Source: Metridium senile (Eukaryota; Cnidaria; Anthozoa; Actiniaria; Metridiidae). Taken from it: 64,000 bases of DNA. The stretch is taken from NCBI GenBank assembly GCA_949775045.1, contig OX459100.1, positions 19,789,268 to 19,853,267 of the forward strand. Direction: 5' to 3'. This document shows, piece by piece, positions 33,216 through 45,459 of this stretch. The notes beneath the pieces are model-generated. The model saw nothing but the letters and a program-made list of their open reading frames with translations. It did not search any database and was not told the origin of the DNA. Within the stretch, counting starts at the first letter, position 1. Each line of letters begins with the position of its first letter. Made by a program: the position numbers and the translations under genes.

Positions 33216-33604
33216 TATGAAGTATATCTCTTTGTTTTCAACCTTGATATTTCTCGATGTCAAGATACGATAATAGAAAGTTGTAGTGGAAAGATTCAGT
33301 AATCCGCCAACAATCGATACATAGTTACACATGCAGTTGCGGCAATAACCTGCCAGTTAGATAAATCATAGTTAGTAGAGGGAAATGGTTAGGAAGCCCT
33401 TTGTTGTATGTTTTGTACATTTTTTTTCAAGCGTGACCGTGCATAATCTTTTGTTTCGCAATTGTTTTAGCCATATTGGATACGTCTGAGTGAACAGACC
33501 AAAAATTATTATTTTGGCTGTTGCTTCAAAATACTCAAAGATTTAGAACAAATATTACAATATTCCTTACAATAATCTCATAGAAAAAGTTTATGTTGAC
33601 TCAT

Positions 33605-34450
33605 TTTGCAACTTTGGTTGGTGTTGGCGTTGGCGTTGGTGTTGGTGTCGGTGTTGATGTTGGTGATGGTGTTGGTGATGGTGTTGGTGTTGGTGTTGGT
33701 GTTGGTGTTGGTGATGGTGTTGGTGTTGGTGTTGGTGTTGGTGTTGGTGTTGGTGTCGGTGTCGGTGTTGGTGTTGGTGTTGGTGTTGGTGTTGGTGTCG
33801 GTGTCGGTGTCGGTGTTGGTGATGGTGATGGTGATGGTGATGGTGTTGGTGTCGGTGTTGGTGTTGGTGTTGGTGTTGGTGATGGTGTTGGTGTCGGTGT
33901 TGGTGATGGTGATGGTGTTGGTGATGGTGATGGTGTTGATGTTGGTAATGGTGTTGGTGTTGGTGTTGGTGATGGTGTTGGCGTTGGTCATGGTGTTAGT
34001 GTTGGCGTTGGCGTTGGCATTGGCGTTGGCGTTAGTGTTGGTGATGATGTTGGTGTTAGTGTTGGTGTTGGTAATGGTGTTGGTGTTAGTGATGGTGTTG
34101 ATGTTGGTAATGGTGTTGGTGTTAGTGTTGGTAATGGTGTTGGTGTTAGTGTTGGTGTTGGTGTTGGCGTTGGCGTTGGCGTTGGCGTTGGCGTTGGCGT
34201 TGGCGTTGGCGTTGGCGTTGGCGTTGGCGTTGGTAATGGTGTTGGTGTTGGTGTTGGTAATGGTGTTGGTGTTGGTAATGGTGTTGGTGTTGGTGTTAGT
34301 GTTGGTAATGGTGTTGGTGATGTTTGTGTTGGTGTTTGTGTTGGTGATGGTGGTGTTGGTCAGTTGGTGATAGTGTTGGTGTTGGTGTTGGTGTTAGTGT
34401 TGGTAATGGTGTTGGTGTTGGTGATGTTGGTGTTGGCCTTGGCGTTGATG
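33605..34450. repeat. (GTTGGT)n hexanucleotide minisatellite
   Basis: About 840 bases of GTTGGT with GTTGGC, GATGGT, GTCGGT, GTTAGT and GGTAAT variants in patches. A pure GTTGGC block lies at about 34165-34230. Plus frames read as Val/Gly strings and the minus strand as Asn/Thr; I treat these as artefacts. Confidence 0.96.
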
Positions 34451-34650
34451 ATAGGAGCAAAAATGTACGATAACTAGAGGTTAAACAAGTGTGGACTCTG
34501 TTAGTGTTTCTAAGAAAATGATAGGAGCAAAAATGTACGATAACTAGAGGTTAAACGCTTTGGATTATACGTGAATGTTTCTAAGGAAACAATTAAAAAC
34601 CGATATACTTAAAATGTACGTTATAACTAGCGGTGTTCACACTATCATGT
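34445..34650. repeat. Family A core repeats, two to three copies
   Basis: ATAGGAGCAAAAATGTACGA, ACTAGAGGTTAAAC and GTGTTTCTAAG are the same core as at 14030-14525, more diverged. Confidence 0.75.
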
Positions 34651-34714
34651 GCAATTGGTTGGCTGCATAAGTCAGTTTTGCAAAAGAACAAGTATACATA
34701 CGAAGCTTTTTCAT

Positions 34715-34945
34715 GCTCGCAACATGGTATATGGGATCAGGGTTCAAGCCTAAAAATCATTTTAGGCCCGAATCAGGGATCAGAGGCCAGGGCTTAGGGA
34801 TCGAAGGGCTGGAATCGAGGATCAGTGGGAAATTGAGTCTGATTCGGGGATCAAGGATCAAAAGTTTGGAAAAAGTTGGGTTCAGGGATCAAAAATTCCG
34901 AAATGATCCGGGATCAATAGGTTCAAAATATACCATGTTACGAGC
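34715..34945. mobile_element. TIR element with GGGATCA subrepeats
   Basis: The inverted ends are GCTCGCAACATGGTATAT / ATATACCATGTTACGAGC, about 18 bp. The interior is a string of degenerate GGGATCA/AGGGATCG repeats. Confidence 0.75.
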
Positions 34946-35028
34946 CTGTTTTGTATTGGCACAACATTTCAAATTCATTTTCAAAATACACTGATGCTTT
35001 AATGCTTCCATGTTAATATGCCCTTGAC

Positions 35029-35461
35029 CAGGTGGGGAAGAAGTTTTCTGTGATCCGTGATTCACCCTTAATTTGGCCTGTAATTCGTGAAAAGCAAAAA
35101 ATTTAAGCCGTGATCCGTGAAATCATCTTCGCCCGTGACCCGTGATTTACAGATTTTCACTGTCGTGACTCATGATTACAGAATTGGTAATCCGTGAAAA
35201 CGTGAAAGCTTTTCATATAAACGGTTGTGTAAACTGAAAGGTTTATTGCTAGCAGTGTCATTCTTTGCATATCTGTTAGATCCAGTAAATATTGATTATC
35301 TGTCTAACAAGCGCAAAACGTTGCCTAGTAGAAACAACAGAGTTAACATCGCGAGTTCTAAAACTGTGATTCGTGAAAACGCTTTACGTTACTCCGTGAT
35401 CCGTGAAATCATGAAAAAACGGCGCGTGATTCGTGATCGGTACCCCTTCTTCCCCACCCTG
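35029..35461. mobile_element. TIR element with CGTGATCCGTGAA subrepeats
   Basis: The inverted ends are CAGGTGGGGAAGAAG / CTTCTTCCCCACCCTG. The interior has many degenerate copies of GTGATCCGTGAAA. CAGG ends recall hAT elements, but I found no clean 8-bp target duplication. Its right end abuts a SINE. Confidence 0.7.
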
Positions 35462-35462
35462 C

Positions 35463-35538
35463 TTGGCGGGAATTGAACCCCACGGTTTCGGCTTTCTATT
35501 CCGACGTGTTACCACTACACTACAATGACCAACCACGC
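35463..35538 (-). mobile_element. tRNA-Ser-like SINE head (reverse copy)
   Basis: On the minus strand: GTGGTTGGTCATTGTAGTG, TAGTGGTAACACGTCGG, then AGAAAGCCGAAACCGTGG and the B box GGTTCAATTCC. It matches 30483-30550. The acceptor stem does not pair. Confidence 0.65.
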
Positions 35539-35742
35539 TTATACTAGGAGACAATCAAGTTAATGTTATATCAGCTGAATGAACAAGTAATATGTATTCA
35601 ATAATTATTGTTTTTGTATATTTTTATTCCATGGAAGAGCATCCAACAGTCCAGTCCTTATCCATCCGAGTGTAATTTTCCCTGACGTTCATAATCACAC
35701 GTGACCCCATGATCCTCTGCGGTTACACGCGGCAAAATCAAA

Positions 35743-36192
35743 ATGGCGGATGTTATGGTTGGAAAATATGAACGTATTTTAGCTCTTTGCATGGTAAGTA
35801 CAGCTTACTTGCTCACAAAAATAACATAGCATTATATATAAGAGCTGTTTTGGTCTTTCTAGTTGCATTTTAATGGTTGTCATGTTAAATAAAGTGCGTT
35901 TTTGAGACATTTTGAATTCGAGCATTGCATGTCAATTTCACCATGTGGTCTGACTTTACACCTCCACAAAATCACTTTTCCTCTGATTATTCTATAATAA
36001 AATAACAGTTACTTGTTTGCATTCGCTTTATTTGCAAATATGAACTACTTTTTCAGGTATTTATAGACTTGTTTTCAAACTTTGTTTGTTTTTGTTTTGC
36101 AGAGACTGAGTTCCGTCTGGAGGTCAATTACTACTGAAAGTATGCAAACATTCGATGGAGAAACTTCAAGTTTGGAGAGATTTTCCAGCTGA
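35743..36192 (+). CDS. Possible two-exon short gene, unrecognised
   Basis: AAAATGGCGG gives a good start context. Exon 1 (35743-35793, 17 codons, MADVMVGKYERILALCM) ends at a consensus donor GTAAGT. Exon 2 (36103-36192) follows a TTTGTTTTGCAG acceptor in matching phase and stops after TTESMQTFDGETSS and eight more residues. This gives 46 residues in total. The exon 2 sequence, its acceptor and its stop are duplicated in reverse at about 42040-41940, where TTESLQTYLGENLQVW precedes the same stop. Conservation between the copies supports a real exon, but the product is unknown and may be untranslated. Confidence 0.3.
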
Positions 36193-36360
36193 ATACCATA
36201 CTAGACAACTTAGGAAGAGACTAAACAAAGTGGTAAGCTACAAAACAGGGCTGTATATGTGTGTGGTGTTGGTGAGTACATGAAGTATTTTATGGCTGTT
36301 TTGCATTTGCTGTTGCTCAGTTGTTTAACTGTAGGACTATGAAAATAGACCATTCTGTCA
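36100..36360 (+). repeat. Left arm of a large inverted duplication
   Basis: ACTACTGAAAGTATGCAAAC, TTTCCAGCTGAATACCAT and ACAAAACAGGGCTGTATATG occur here and, reversed, at 41800-42045. About 5.4 kb separate the arms, including the BEL/Pao remnant. Both arms include an acceptor and a GTAAGC-type donor. 36361-37289 shows no clear gene, but CTGTCTGG and TTGTGGTGTCC near 36735-36790 have a direct counterpart near 43165-43210. Confidence 0.75.
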
Positions 36361-37289
36361 AGGACGTTTTGTTTTTTGTATTCGCTGGGAATAGTTTATC
36401 TTTACGTAGAATACAATAGGTCTAATAATTGATATTAACAATTTAAAATAAAGTTAACATTAATGCATATAAACAGATGCAGTATTAATATATAATATCT
36501 AACACTGACCATTGCATAGTGGAAAACATTGATTTATTCATAGTGTTTAATGATAAAAATGATGATTAAAAGCATTTGACCATATAGACATTCTTGCATA
36601 GGGACAATTAATCAAAGTACATTTCTCTGCAAAACCACTACATGTACATATCCTGCATCGGAGTGAAGCTAAAGAACCCACACAACTGTTCGGGTAGAAT
36701 AGGCCAGTAAGTTGCCGGTGTGTGTGGTGTGACCTGTCTGGACTACAGGGTCCACTGTTAATTGGCACTGTAAGCTATTGTGGTGTCCCTGCCTTCATAT
36801 GAAGGAAAAGTAAAACAAACAAAAACAATATAATAATTTATTGAAATAATGTAAAAAGACTTCACACTATATGAATGATAAATACAATACACATGATATG
36901 ATATACCTTATAAATAATAAATATATATTAAACATCCTAGTAATAAAATCAGGAAATACATAATAAATGAAACAAATAAAAGTTTAAAACTAAATATAAC
37001 CAAAAATGTTATGAAGTTGCAAATGTTATAAAAGTTGAAAAGTTGCTATTTCTCAATATTTCAAGTGTGCATAATGTTTGCACATGGTTTGATTGTATCG
37101 AGTCCTCTTTGTGAATAAAACAAACAACAAGTGAACAGTCCTCAAAGATATGAACAGATGCCATCTGTTGCTGCTTAATCACTATATGGTGCAACACAAC
37201 CAAGGCTGTACTGAAAACAATAACAAAAAGATATGATAGGCTACAAACAGCTAATGATTCACTAAAAGAGGACATTTTATATGCATTTA

Positions 37290-38190
37290 CAATAAAAGAA
37301 CGTTGATTTGCTGGAAAAAAACATTTATTTGCTACAAAAGAACATTTATTTGCTACAAAAGAACATTTATTTGCTACAAAAGAACATTTATTTGCTACAA
37401 AAGAACATTTATTAGCTGCAAAAGAACATATTTATCTGCTACAAGAGGACATAGAATTTGCTGAAAAAATAATAGATGTGTTAAAAGAACATTGATTTGC
37501 TACAAGAGAACATTGATAATTTGCTGAAAAAGAACATTGATTTGTTACAAAAGAACATTGATTTGCTACAAGAGGACATCGATTTGCTACAAAAGAACAT
37601 TGATTTGCTCCAGAAGAACATTTGATAATTTACTACAAAAGAACACTGATTTGCTCCAAGAGAACATTGATAATTTGCTGAAAAAGAACATTGATTTGCT
37701 ACAAAAGAACATTGATTTGCTACAAAAGAACATTGATTTGCTACAAAAGAACATTGATTTGCTACAAAAGAACATTGATTTGTTACAAGAGAACATTGAT
37801 TTGCTGTAAAAGAACATTGATTTGCTGTAAAAGAACATTGATTTGCTACAAGAGGACATTGATTTGCTACAAGAGGACATTGATTTGCCTCAAGAGAACA
37901 TTGATTTGTTACAAAAGAACATTGATTTGCTGTAAAAGAACATTGATTTGCTACAAAAGAACATTGATCTGCTACAAAAGGACATATTTATCTGCTACAA
38001 GAGGACATAGATTTGCTGAAAAAACCATAGATGTGTTAAAAGAACATTGATTTGCTACAAGAGAACATTGATTTGCTGAAAAAGAACATATTTTCTACAA
38101 AAGACATTGATAATTTGCTGAAAAAGAACATTGATTTGCTACAAAAGAACATCTATTTGCTACAAGAGGACATCGATTTGCCCCAGAAAG
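37290..38190. repeat. Tandem array of a 20-bp unit
   Basis: About 40 imperfect copies of ACATTGATTTGCTACAAAAG with variants (GAGAACATTGAT, ACATTTATTTGCT, ATAATTTGCTGAAAA). The open frames through it are repeat artefacts. No spacers are present. Confidence 0.93.
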
Positions 38191-38257
38191 TTACAAGCTC
38201 ATATATGGGGTTGTCAAGTCCCAGTGGCAATGTCCTGTGGCCTCATGCAATGTGGTT

Positions 38258-38880
38258 GGGAAAAATGATGATGATAATAATCATGATGGTGGTGATGATG
38301 ATGGTGATGTTGGTGATAATCATGAAAGTGATTGGGACAATCGATCATGATGGTGATAATCATGATGATAGTGATGTTGGTGATGATGATAATCATTATA
38401 ATGATAATGATAATCATGATGGTAATGATGATAGTGATTTTGGTGATGATGATAATCATTATAATGATAGTGATAATCATGATGATGATAGTGATGTTGA
38501 TGATGATGATAATCATTATAATGATAGTGATAATCATGATGGTGATGATGATAGTGATGTTGGTGATGATGATAATCATTATAATGATAGTGATAATCAT
38601 GGTGGTGATGATGATAGTGATGTTGGTGATAGTGATAATCATTATAATGATGGTGATAATGAAGAAAGGTCGTAGTGACAATGGAATTTATGATGGTGAT
38701 GACAATGACAATAGTAACCATGGTGATGTTGATGACCAAAGTAGTGATGACAATGATGGTTATGATGATGATGACATGAAGATTGATTGATGATGAAAAT
38801 GCTGATGACAGTGGCATTGTAGACAAAAATGATGACGACAATGATGATGACAATGATGATGATCACAATAACAATGATAA
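38258..38880. repeat. GAT-rich minisatellite, about 60-bp higher-order unit
   Basis: GATAATCATTATAATGATAG and TGATAATCATGATGGTGATG recur about five times with a period of 57-63 bp, grading into simple GAT/GACAAT runs. Asp/His-rich frames are artefacts. Confidence 0.92.
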
Positions 38881-38934
38881 ATTTGACAGGCTTCAATGAT
38901 GTCTAAATCTTTAAAAGTCTTTGAGAGTTGTTGA

Positions 38935-39440
38935 TAAGTTTGATTTTGAATTTTCTTCCCTATTCAAGTACATCTTTCACAGGATGAGTAATGATATCAT
39001 TCAGAGTCTGTATGAGATCTCTTTAATCTTTCAACAAGATTGCTTCACAATTTCTATCATTCTTCAAGTATATCTTGAAGAAAATGGGTAAAAATATTTC
39101 AGTCTATTCATTCTAGTCATTTTGATTCTTCATTAGTATTTGTTGCAACAAGATTGCTTCACTATTTCTACCGTTCTTCAAGTCTTATTATCTTCAACAG
39201 TGTTGATAACAATCTATTCAACTCTGAGTATTTGTTGCTTGACTATTTCTACCATTCTTCAAGTATATCTTGCAGAAAAAAAATCATTTTGATTCTACAT
39301 CTAATGGAGGCAACAAGTTTGCTCCACAAGTTTTACTGTTCTTCAAGTATATTGTCCTCAGGGTTGGTAACAATATATCAATTATATTCAACTCTTACAA
39401 TCTTTTTGAAGCAGCAACAAAATTGTTTAACTGTTTCTGT
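38935..39440. repeat. Degenerate direct repeats, about 80-120 bp
   Basis: CAAGATTGCTTCACTATTTC, TACCATTCTTCAAGTATATC and similar blocks recur about five times with high divergence. Confidence 0.75.
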
Positions 39441-40540
39441 TTGTAATGGAATCTATAATTAGCACATTAATGAATGTAATTGTATTAGTTACATCACTAA
39501 TGTAAATGTAAAACGAGTAATGGAATAAAGTACTCTTTCCTCACGGTCTGATTCGATCTCCTAAACTGGTGACGAAACCTGTTACAAAGCAGTAAGAGGC
39601 TCGTATAAAGGCCACTGCACTCAGGATATAAAACGTGGGGAACGACTGATGGCAGACACAGAAACACCGAACACTACGGAATTGAGAGCGATATCGGAGC
39701 GACTCACAAGACGACTAGAAGAAATATCAAGCTTGGACTCCGCGATCGCAAACGCTCTAGAAAGTGAAGAAGACATAAGCGCCGAGACGGACCAAGCCCT
39801 TACATTTCAAGGCAACATCCAATTCTGGATTCTAAAGATAACAATTCATCGTAGACAAATTTCATCCGGTGAGTCCGTTCCATACCAGTACATTAACAGA
39901 AACAAAACCTAGAATTAATATCAATCTCTCGAAGCTACACATACAACCATTCGACGGAAACCTGCTCGGGTGGCTAACATTTTGTGATAACATTTGGATA
40001 ACATTTTGGGATAAAGGTTCTGTCGTGTATTATTTGGGGCAGTTACCTACTGATCGCTACGATACAACACCACCTCGCTAAACAAGATGACTGGATATCG
40101 CAAAACCTACGACAGTCAATCTACATGGACAATGTTGTAACGGGAACGAACACGGTATCTGAAGCCCTATACTACTACACCTCATCTATTTATTTTCAAT
40201 GGACAAGCAGCTCATCTGCCCTCAACCACCAAGCCAGCAAGGACAAAGTTTATGCCGACCATACGGTCAAGGTCTTGGGTCTTATATGGAATACAGAGAC
40301 AGATACCCTGTCATTCTCGTTAGAGAAACTAAGCAAAGAAATCGACAACAATATAAGAAAAGTTTCCAAAAGATCAGTATTAAGCCTATCGTCTAAATTA
40401 TTTGATCCCCTGGGATTCATGGAACCAGTAACAGTAACTGTCAAAGTCAAACAGTCACATATGTTACCACATCTTTATCTCTGGGCAAATATTTTATATA
40501 TACAACTAGCCTATCCTGGTCTAAATAGGCATTAACAATT
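39441..40540 (+). mobile_element. BEL/Pao LTR retrotransposon remnant, internally deleted
   Basis: An LTR-like tail with AATAAA near 39523 is followed by a probable primer-binding site TGGTGACGAAACCTG at 39567. A gag-like frame from 39649 has a coiled-coil-type stretch (SERLTRRLEEISS). After a frameshift it continues as LSKLHIQPFDGNLLGW, which is BEL/Pao gag wording. The sequence then jumps to the end of the reverse transcriptase palm: SIYMDNVVTGT (YMDN is the catalytic box) in one frame, then VLGLIWNTETDTLSF and LFDPLGFMEPVTVTVK up to about 40533. Protease, most of the reverse transcriptase, RNase H and integrase are missing. The element is dead. Confidence 0.85.
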
Positions 40541-40854
40541 TGTTTTCATTTTGTCAAAGCCATTTTGATTATAACTCTAAAGAGTTTGTTTCTTCAAGTT
40601 CATAATAATGTATATTCTAAGAATTGGTTTGTTTGTCTATTGTCTGCCTAGCAGTATAAACTGAGGTTTTTGGGACAGTCAGCCTTTATAAGAGAAACAA
40701 AAACTGACATAATGGATATGTTAGAAATCTTATGATAACAGTCTCTGAAAGAACAGATATGTGGTTATTTGATATTGATTTTTCAAGACTATTTTTGGGC
40801 AGATATTATCATCAGAAACATGTCTTTTGTTTACATTTCATTTTTGATTATTTC

Positions 40855-41220
40855 AATTATGATTGCAGATATTTGTTGTATTTCATCATCTATTTGGGCA
40901 CATTCTAACCTAGCTAGTAGGCTGTTTTCACAGTCATTGTGTTTGCTGACCAGCATTCACTTGTATTCTTTACACCTTGACCCACAGCCAGTAATACCAG
41001 CTATACAGGACAAAGGTCTTTCTTAATTTTGATATACTTTATTTGACAGTTATTTGTTGTATTTCCTCATCTATTGGGCACATTCTAACCTAGTAGGCTG
41101 TTTTCACACTCATCTTGTTTGTTGACCAGCATTCACTTGTATTCTTTACACCTTGACCTACAGCCAGGAATACCAGCTATACAGGACGAGGGTCTTTCTT
41201 CAGTTTTGAGATTATCTTTT
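40855..41220. repeat. Two tandem copies, about 183 bp
   Basis: TGTTGTATTTCATCATCTAT, CTAGTAGGCTGTTTTCACA and ACCAGCATTCACTTGTATTC occur in both copies. No function is seen. 41221-41800 is AT-rich without genes. Confidence 0.85.
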
Positions 41221-41799
41221 ACAGTAAAGTACGGTAGTCATTTTATATGGGAATCCCAGTAACTAAATAAAATACATTTATGAATAATTTTTTGTCTTTA
41301 TTAAACATCAACAAATATACATAATACATAAATTAGTAAGAAATGAAATACTCGTCTGGTAAATGAATGAAAAACAGTTGAATACTAAATAAATAAATAA
41401 ACAAATAAAATTATCTATAAAAATATGATAAATCGAAAAAATATAAATTTGTAGAGATATAACTTTTGAATTCCCATGTTACAGTTGAGACTAATTTATT
41501 TGCTCTTTTCCACTTGCACTTGATTAATTCTATATTAAGCATCATTTTTATTTATTTATTAGTATTTATTTAATTTTGCTGATAAAAAAGTCAAGATTAA
41601 GATTCTACATTACTGACTTCTAGTCATATGATTGTTCACTATTGCAGGTCAGTTTTAGGTATTGCAATTGGCTCTTTAATTGTGTTTAACTTTATTTTAA
41701 ATAGTTAAAATTAATTGTTAGATTTACTGTATTCTATTTAAAGATGAACCATTCCTAGTTAATGTAAGAAGTAAAACTTCCTTGTAGGAATGGTCCTTC

Positions 41800-42060
41800 T
41801 TTATAGTTTTACAGTTCAACAGCCGAGTAACAGCAAATGCAAAACAGACACAAAATACGTCATGTACTCACCAAGAACACACACATATACAGCCCTGTTT
41901 TGTAGCTTACTACCTTGTTTAGTCTCTTTCTCAGTTGTCTAGGATGGTATTCAGCTGGAAAGATCTCCCCAAACTTGCAAGTTTTCTCCTAGATATGTTT
42001 GTAAACTTTCAGTAGTTGGTGCTTCCTTATCGTAGCTCTGTGTTGTGCAAAGAAGCTGAT
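41800..42060 (-). repeat. Right arm of the large inverted duplication
   Basis: Reverse counterpart of 36100-36360, including an acceptor (CACAACACAG), an open frame SYDKEAPTTESLQTYLGEN ending at the same TGA, and a CTACAAAACAGGGCTGTATA block. Confidence 0.75.
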
Positions 42061-42189
42061 CTCCACAAGAGGACCATGATGCACAGTTGATGGCTTTATT
42101 GTGGAGGAGGTCAACCCTGGTATTATGTAAAGTAAGTCATTGTTTAGTATATTTTGTCATTAGTATGGAGTGATGGTGATAAACCTGGG

Positions 42190-42340
42190 GCCAGTTGTAC
42201 GAAGCCTGGATAAAGTTATCCACTGGATAAGATTTACCCAGTCTATAGAATTTGTATAGTTTTTATCAGTTGGATAAGAGTTTATCCATTGGATAGGAAT
42301 TTAGCTCTATTCAGGCTTCATACAGCCATCTACTGTAGAA
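42190..42340. mobile_element. Degenerate MITE, GGGGCCAGTTGTACGAAGCC end
   Basis: GGCCAGTTGTACGAAGCCTG and TCAGGCTTCATACAGCCATC are imperfect inverted ends. Between them are several GGATAA/TTATCC motifs. Confidence 0.55.
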
Positions 42341-42346
42341 TCACGG

Positions 42347-42811
42347 GTGCCAGAGTATCATTCGCATTTGTATTCACTTGTAATCTCCATGTATTTATAG
42401 TCATCACCAAACATTTATTACTTTGCTTTGATATATGATTGACCTTTTGTAATATTTGAGGCTCCTATTTCAATCTCTTCATATTAATCTATTTGGTAGT
42501 AGAAACGATTGCATGTCACTCGGAATAAATCAGTAACTTCTTTAACAGCCCTCAAAGGTATATTAGATACCTTATATACAGTATCTTATATACCTTCTGG
42601 GGCCGTTAAAGAAGTTACCGATTAATTCCGAGTGATATACAATCGCTTTTAATACTAGATAGACGAATATGACAAAATTGAAATAGGAGCTACACATAAT
42701 TATTACTTGTAAAAGGTCAACGGAATAACAAAGCAAACTAATACATGGATGTTGATAACTATAAAAACAAAAAGAATTACAAGCGAATACAATTGCGAAT
42801 GATACTCTGGC
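42347..42811. mobile_element. Long foldback element, about 210-bp arms
   Basis: GCCAGAGTATCATTCGCA at the left pairs with TGCGAATGATACTCTGGC at the right. Pairing continues through AATAGGAGC/GCTCCTATT and AAAGAAGTTAC/GTAACTTCTTT to the centre. It is non-coding. Confidence 0.85.
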
Positions 42812-43434
42812 CCAGTGGTAGAATAGTGAGTAGACACTTGTAGACAGTATTGTTGTCTATTTATCATAATGTTTTATTTCACAGGTTTTATTTTTACAGG
42901 TTTTATTTTTACAGGTTTTCAACAAGGTTTCAAAGGATGTTCATTTTGTACTCATACAATATAATAATTCTAAATCTTAACTCAGTGAATTTTCATTTTC
43001 AGATCATAACATGACCAAAGCCAGCCTAGATGGTGCTACACTACATGCCATGTCAAGCTAGACACAAGATGGCTTGTACCTTACCCATACCTGGTGGGAG
43101 GATCTACAAGGAGAGAGACAGAGTGGAGCAAATGGTTATCATCATTTGTAATACAAATGGTGTGTGGTGGTCTGACCTATCTGGCGTTAAGCTGTTGTGG
43201 TGTCCTGCCTTCCCAAGAAAGAATTTAGCAAAATAATAAAAATCTACACAAAGAGAATCAGAAGCGTTGTAAAAGATACAAGCTTTGTAAGTATGTACTG
43301 ACATGTAGTAATGTATGTTAGATGAAAGGATAATTTTAATTGAATTAAAAGACAATGATAGATGAATGAATGACAGATTGAATGAATGAAAGAAAAAAGA
43401 ATGAAACGAACAATGAAATGAATTGAATGAGTGA

Positions 43435-44075
43435 ATAAGAAGATACATGGGTGACTGTAACCACAGCAACCCATGATCACTTACCAATATGCTTTGCATT
43501 GTTTATTTTGATATAAAGGAGATACATTGGGTTACTGTAACCATAACGACACATGATCACTTACCAGCATGCTTTGCATTGTTTATTTTGATTTAAAGGA
43601 GATACATTGGGTGACTGTAACCATAACGACACATGATCACTTACCAGCATGCTTTGCATTGTTTATTTTGATTTAAAGGAGATACATTGGGTGACTGTAA
43701 CCATAACGACCCATGATCACTTACCAGCATGCTTTGCATTGTTAATTTTGATTTAAAGGAGATACATGGGTGACTGTAACCATAACAACCCATGATCACT
43801 TACCAGCATGCTTTGCATTGTTTATTTTGATTTAAAGGAGATACATTGGGTGACTGTAACCATAACGACCCATGATCACTTACCAGCATGCTTTGCATTG
43901 TTTATTTTGATTTAAAGGAGATACATTGGGTGACTGTAACCATAACGACCCATGATCACTTACCAGCATGCTTTGCATTGTTTATTTTGATTTAAAGGAG
44001 ATACATTGGGTGACTGTAACCATAACGACCCATGATCACTTACCAGCATGCTTTGCATTGTTTATTTTGATATAA
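43435..44075. repeat. Tandem array of 80-bp units
   Basis: Eight copies with TGACTGTAACCATAACGACC, CATGATCACTTACCAGCATG and CTTTGCATTGTTTATTTTGA at 80-bp spacing. They differ little, so the expansion is recent. Confidence 0.95.
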
Positions 44076-44284
44076 GTGTTATAATTCATTTGCAGTCAGT
44101 TTATTATGAGAAAACAAATGAAACAAAACAATAAATGCTTTAGTAACAGCGTAAATACCCACTTGAAATTCAGTCAGCAGTGCATGCTGGTAAGGGTCTT
44201 AAGCAATCATGTCACTGGATATAAAATGCAATCTAAAAAGACAGCAATATGTTAGTGGTTATTCCCTTTGACTGTGTTTTGCAA

Positions 44285-44820
44285 AGGCTTTGATATTAGA
44301 ACAGATTTGATGACACAAGATAGCCTGGTGGACAATGTCTGTAGCTGACTCACTGTCATAGTAAAATACCAAGAACTGATTCCCACATAAACACAAGAAT
44401 GTCACAGCTACAACAGATCTATGATGACACAAGATACATTGTAGCCTGATGGACATTGTTTAAAGCTGACTTACTGTCATAGTAAAATACCAAGAACTGA
44501 TTCCCACTTAAACACAAGAATGTCACAGCTAAACAGATTGGTTTGATGACACAAGATAGCCTGGTGTACAATGTCTGTAGCGCTATCATAGTAAAATACC
44601 AAGAACTGATTCCCACATAAACACAAGCATGTGACAGCTACAACAGACTGTTTGATGACACAAGATAGCCTGGTGGACAATGTCTGTAGCTGACTCACTG
44701 TCATAGTAAAATACCAAGAACTGATTCCCACATAAACACAAGCATGTCACAGCTACAACAGATCTATGATGACACAAGATAGCCTGGTGGACAATGTTTG
44801 TAGCTGACTCACTGTTATCA
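44285..44820. repeat. Tandem array of about 115-bp units
   Basis: Five copies with CAAGATAGCCTGGTGGACAA, CATAGTAAAATACCAAGAAC and CATAAACACAAGCATGTCAC. Minus-strand frames across it are repeat-driven. Confidence 0.92.
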
Positions 44821-45459
44821 CTGGAAGTAAAAGGCTGAAGCATCCAAAGGTAGGATGTACAAGACTACAAGTCACAACACTTTACTTGATGCAGATAATG
44901 AAACAGAACAATCCTTGTCCAGAATGGAACCATCAACTTTGGAGATCATAGCTTACACACATGGTATTGTGGCATAATTGAAAAATTGAACGCACATTGA
45001 ACCAGTAATCTGGTTGGAATTTCAAACCCTGCACATGGTATTGTATATCCTAGGGGTGGTGAATACACACTATTTACACTTGTTAAATAATTATTGGACA
45101 TTCAAAGTTAATTCCAACTGTTCACTTACAACGTTAATAGGTTATTTGTTTCTTGGATGTGACTCAAAAGCTCTTGCTCAATTTTGCACGAATTGTTTTC
45201 ACAAGATTGATGTGATCAAAGACTTTCATGTTATAACACAAGTCTTTTATTATGCTTGAGTAATAGCAAGATAAAGCATTCACCACCCCTAGAGTAGAAA
45301 CATAAGGTTTATTTAACAATGATGTGTTATTTATTGTATAACATTTGTATGGAGTTCCAAGTACTTTTCAACCTTTAAAGGTGTTAGTGACACTGTAAAC
45401 AAACTGAATCAAGTCAAACATATCTACTGGTACAGCAATGGTATTAGACAGTGATGATA

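Noticed and set aside
33578..34477. Val/Gly-repeat or Asn/Thr-repeat protein of up to 294 residues
   Set aside because: A pure product of the GTTGGT minisatellite; both strands and several frames are open.
37290..38190. CRISPR-like array of 20-bp repeats or a Lys/Asn/Leu repeat protein
   Set aside because: No spacers; the unit length drifts and frames shift, as in a minisatellite.
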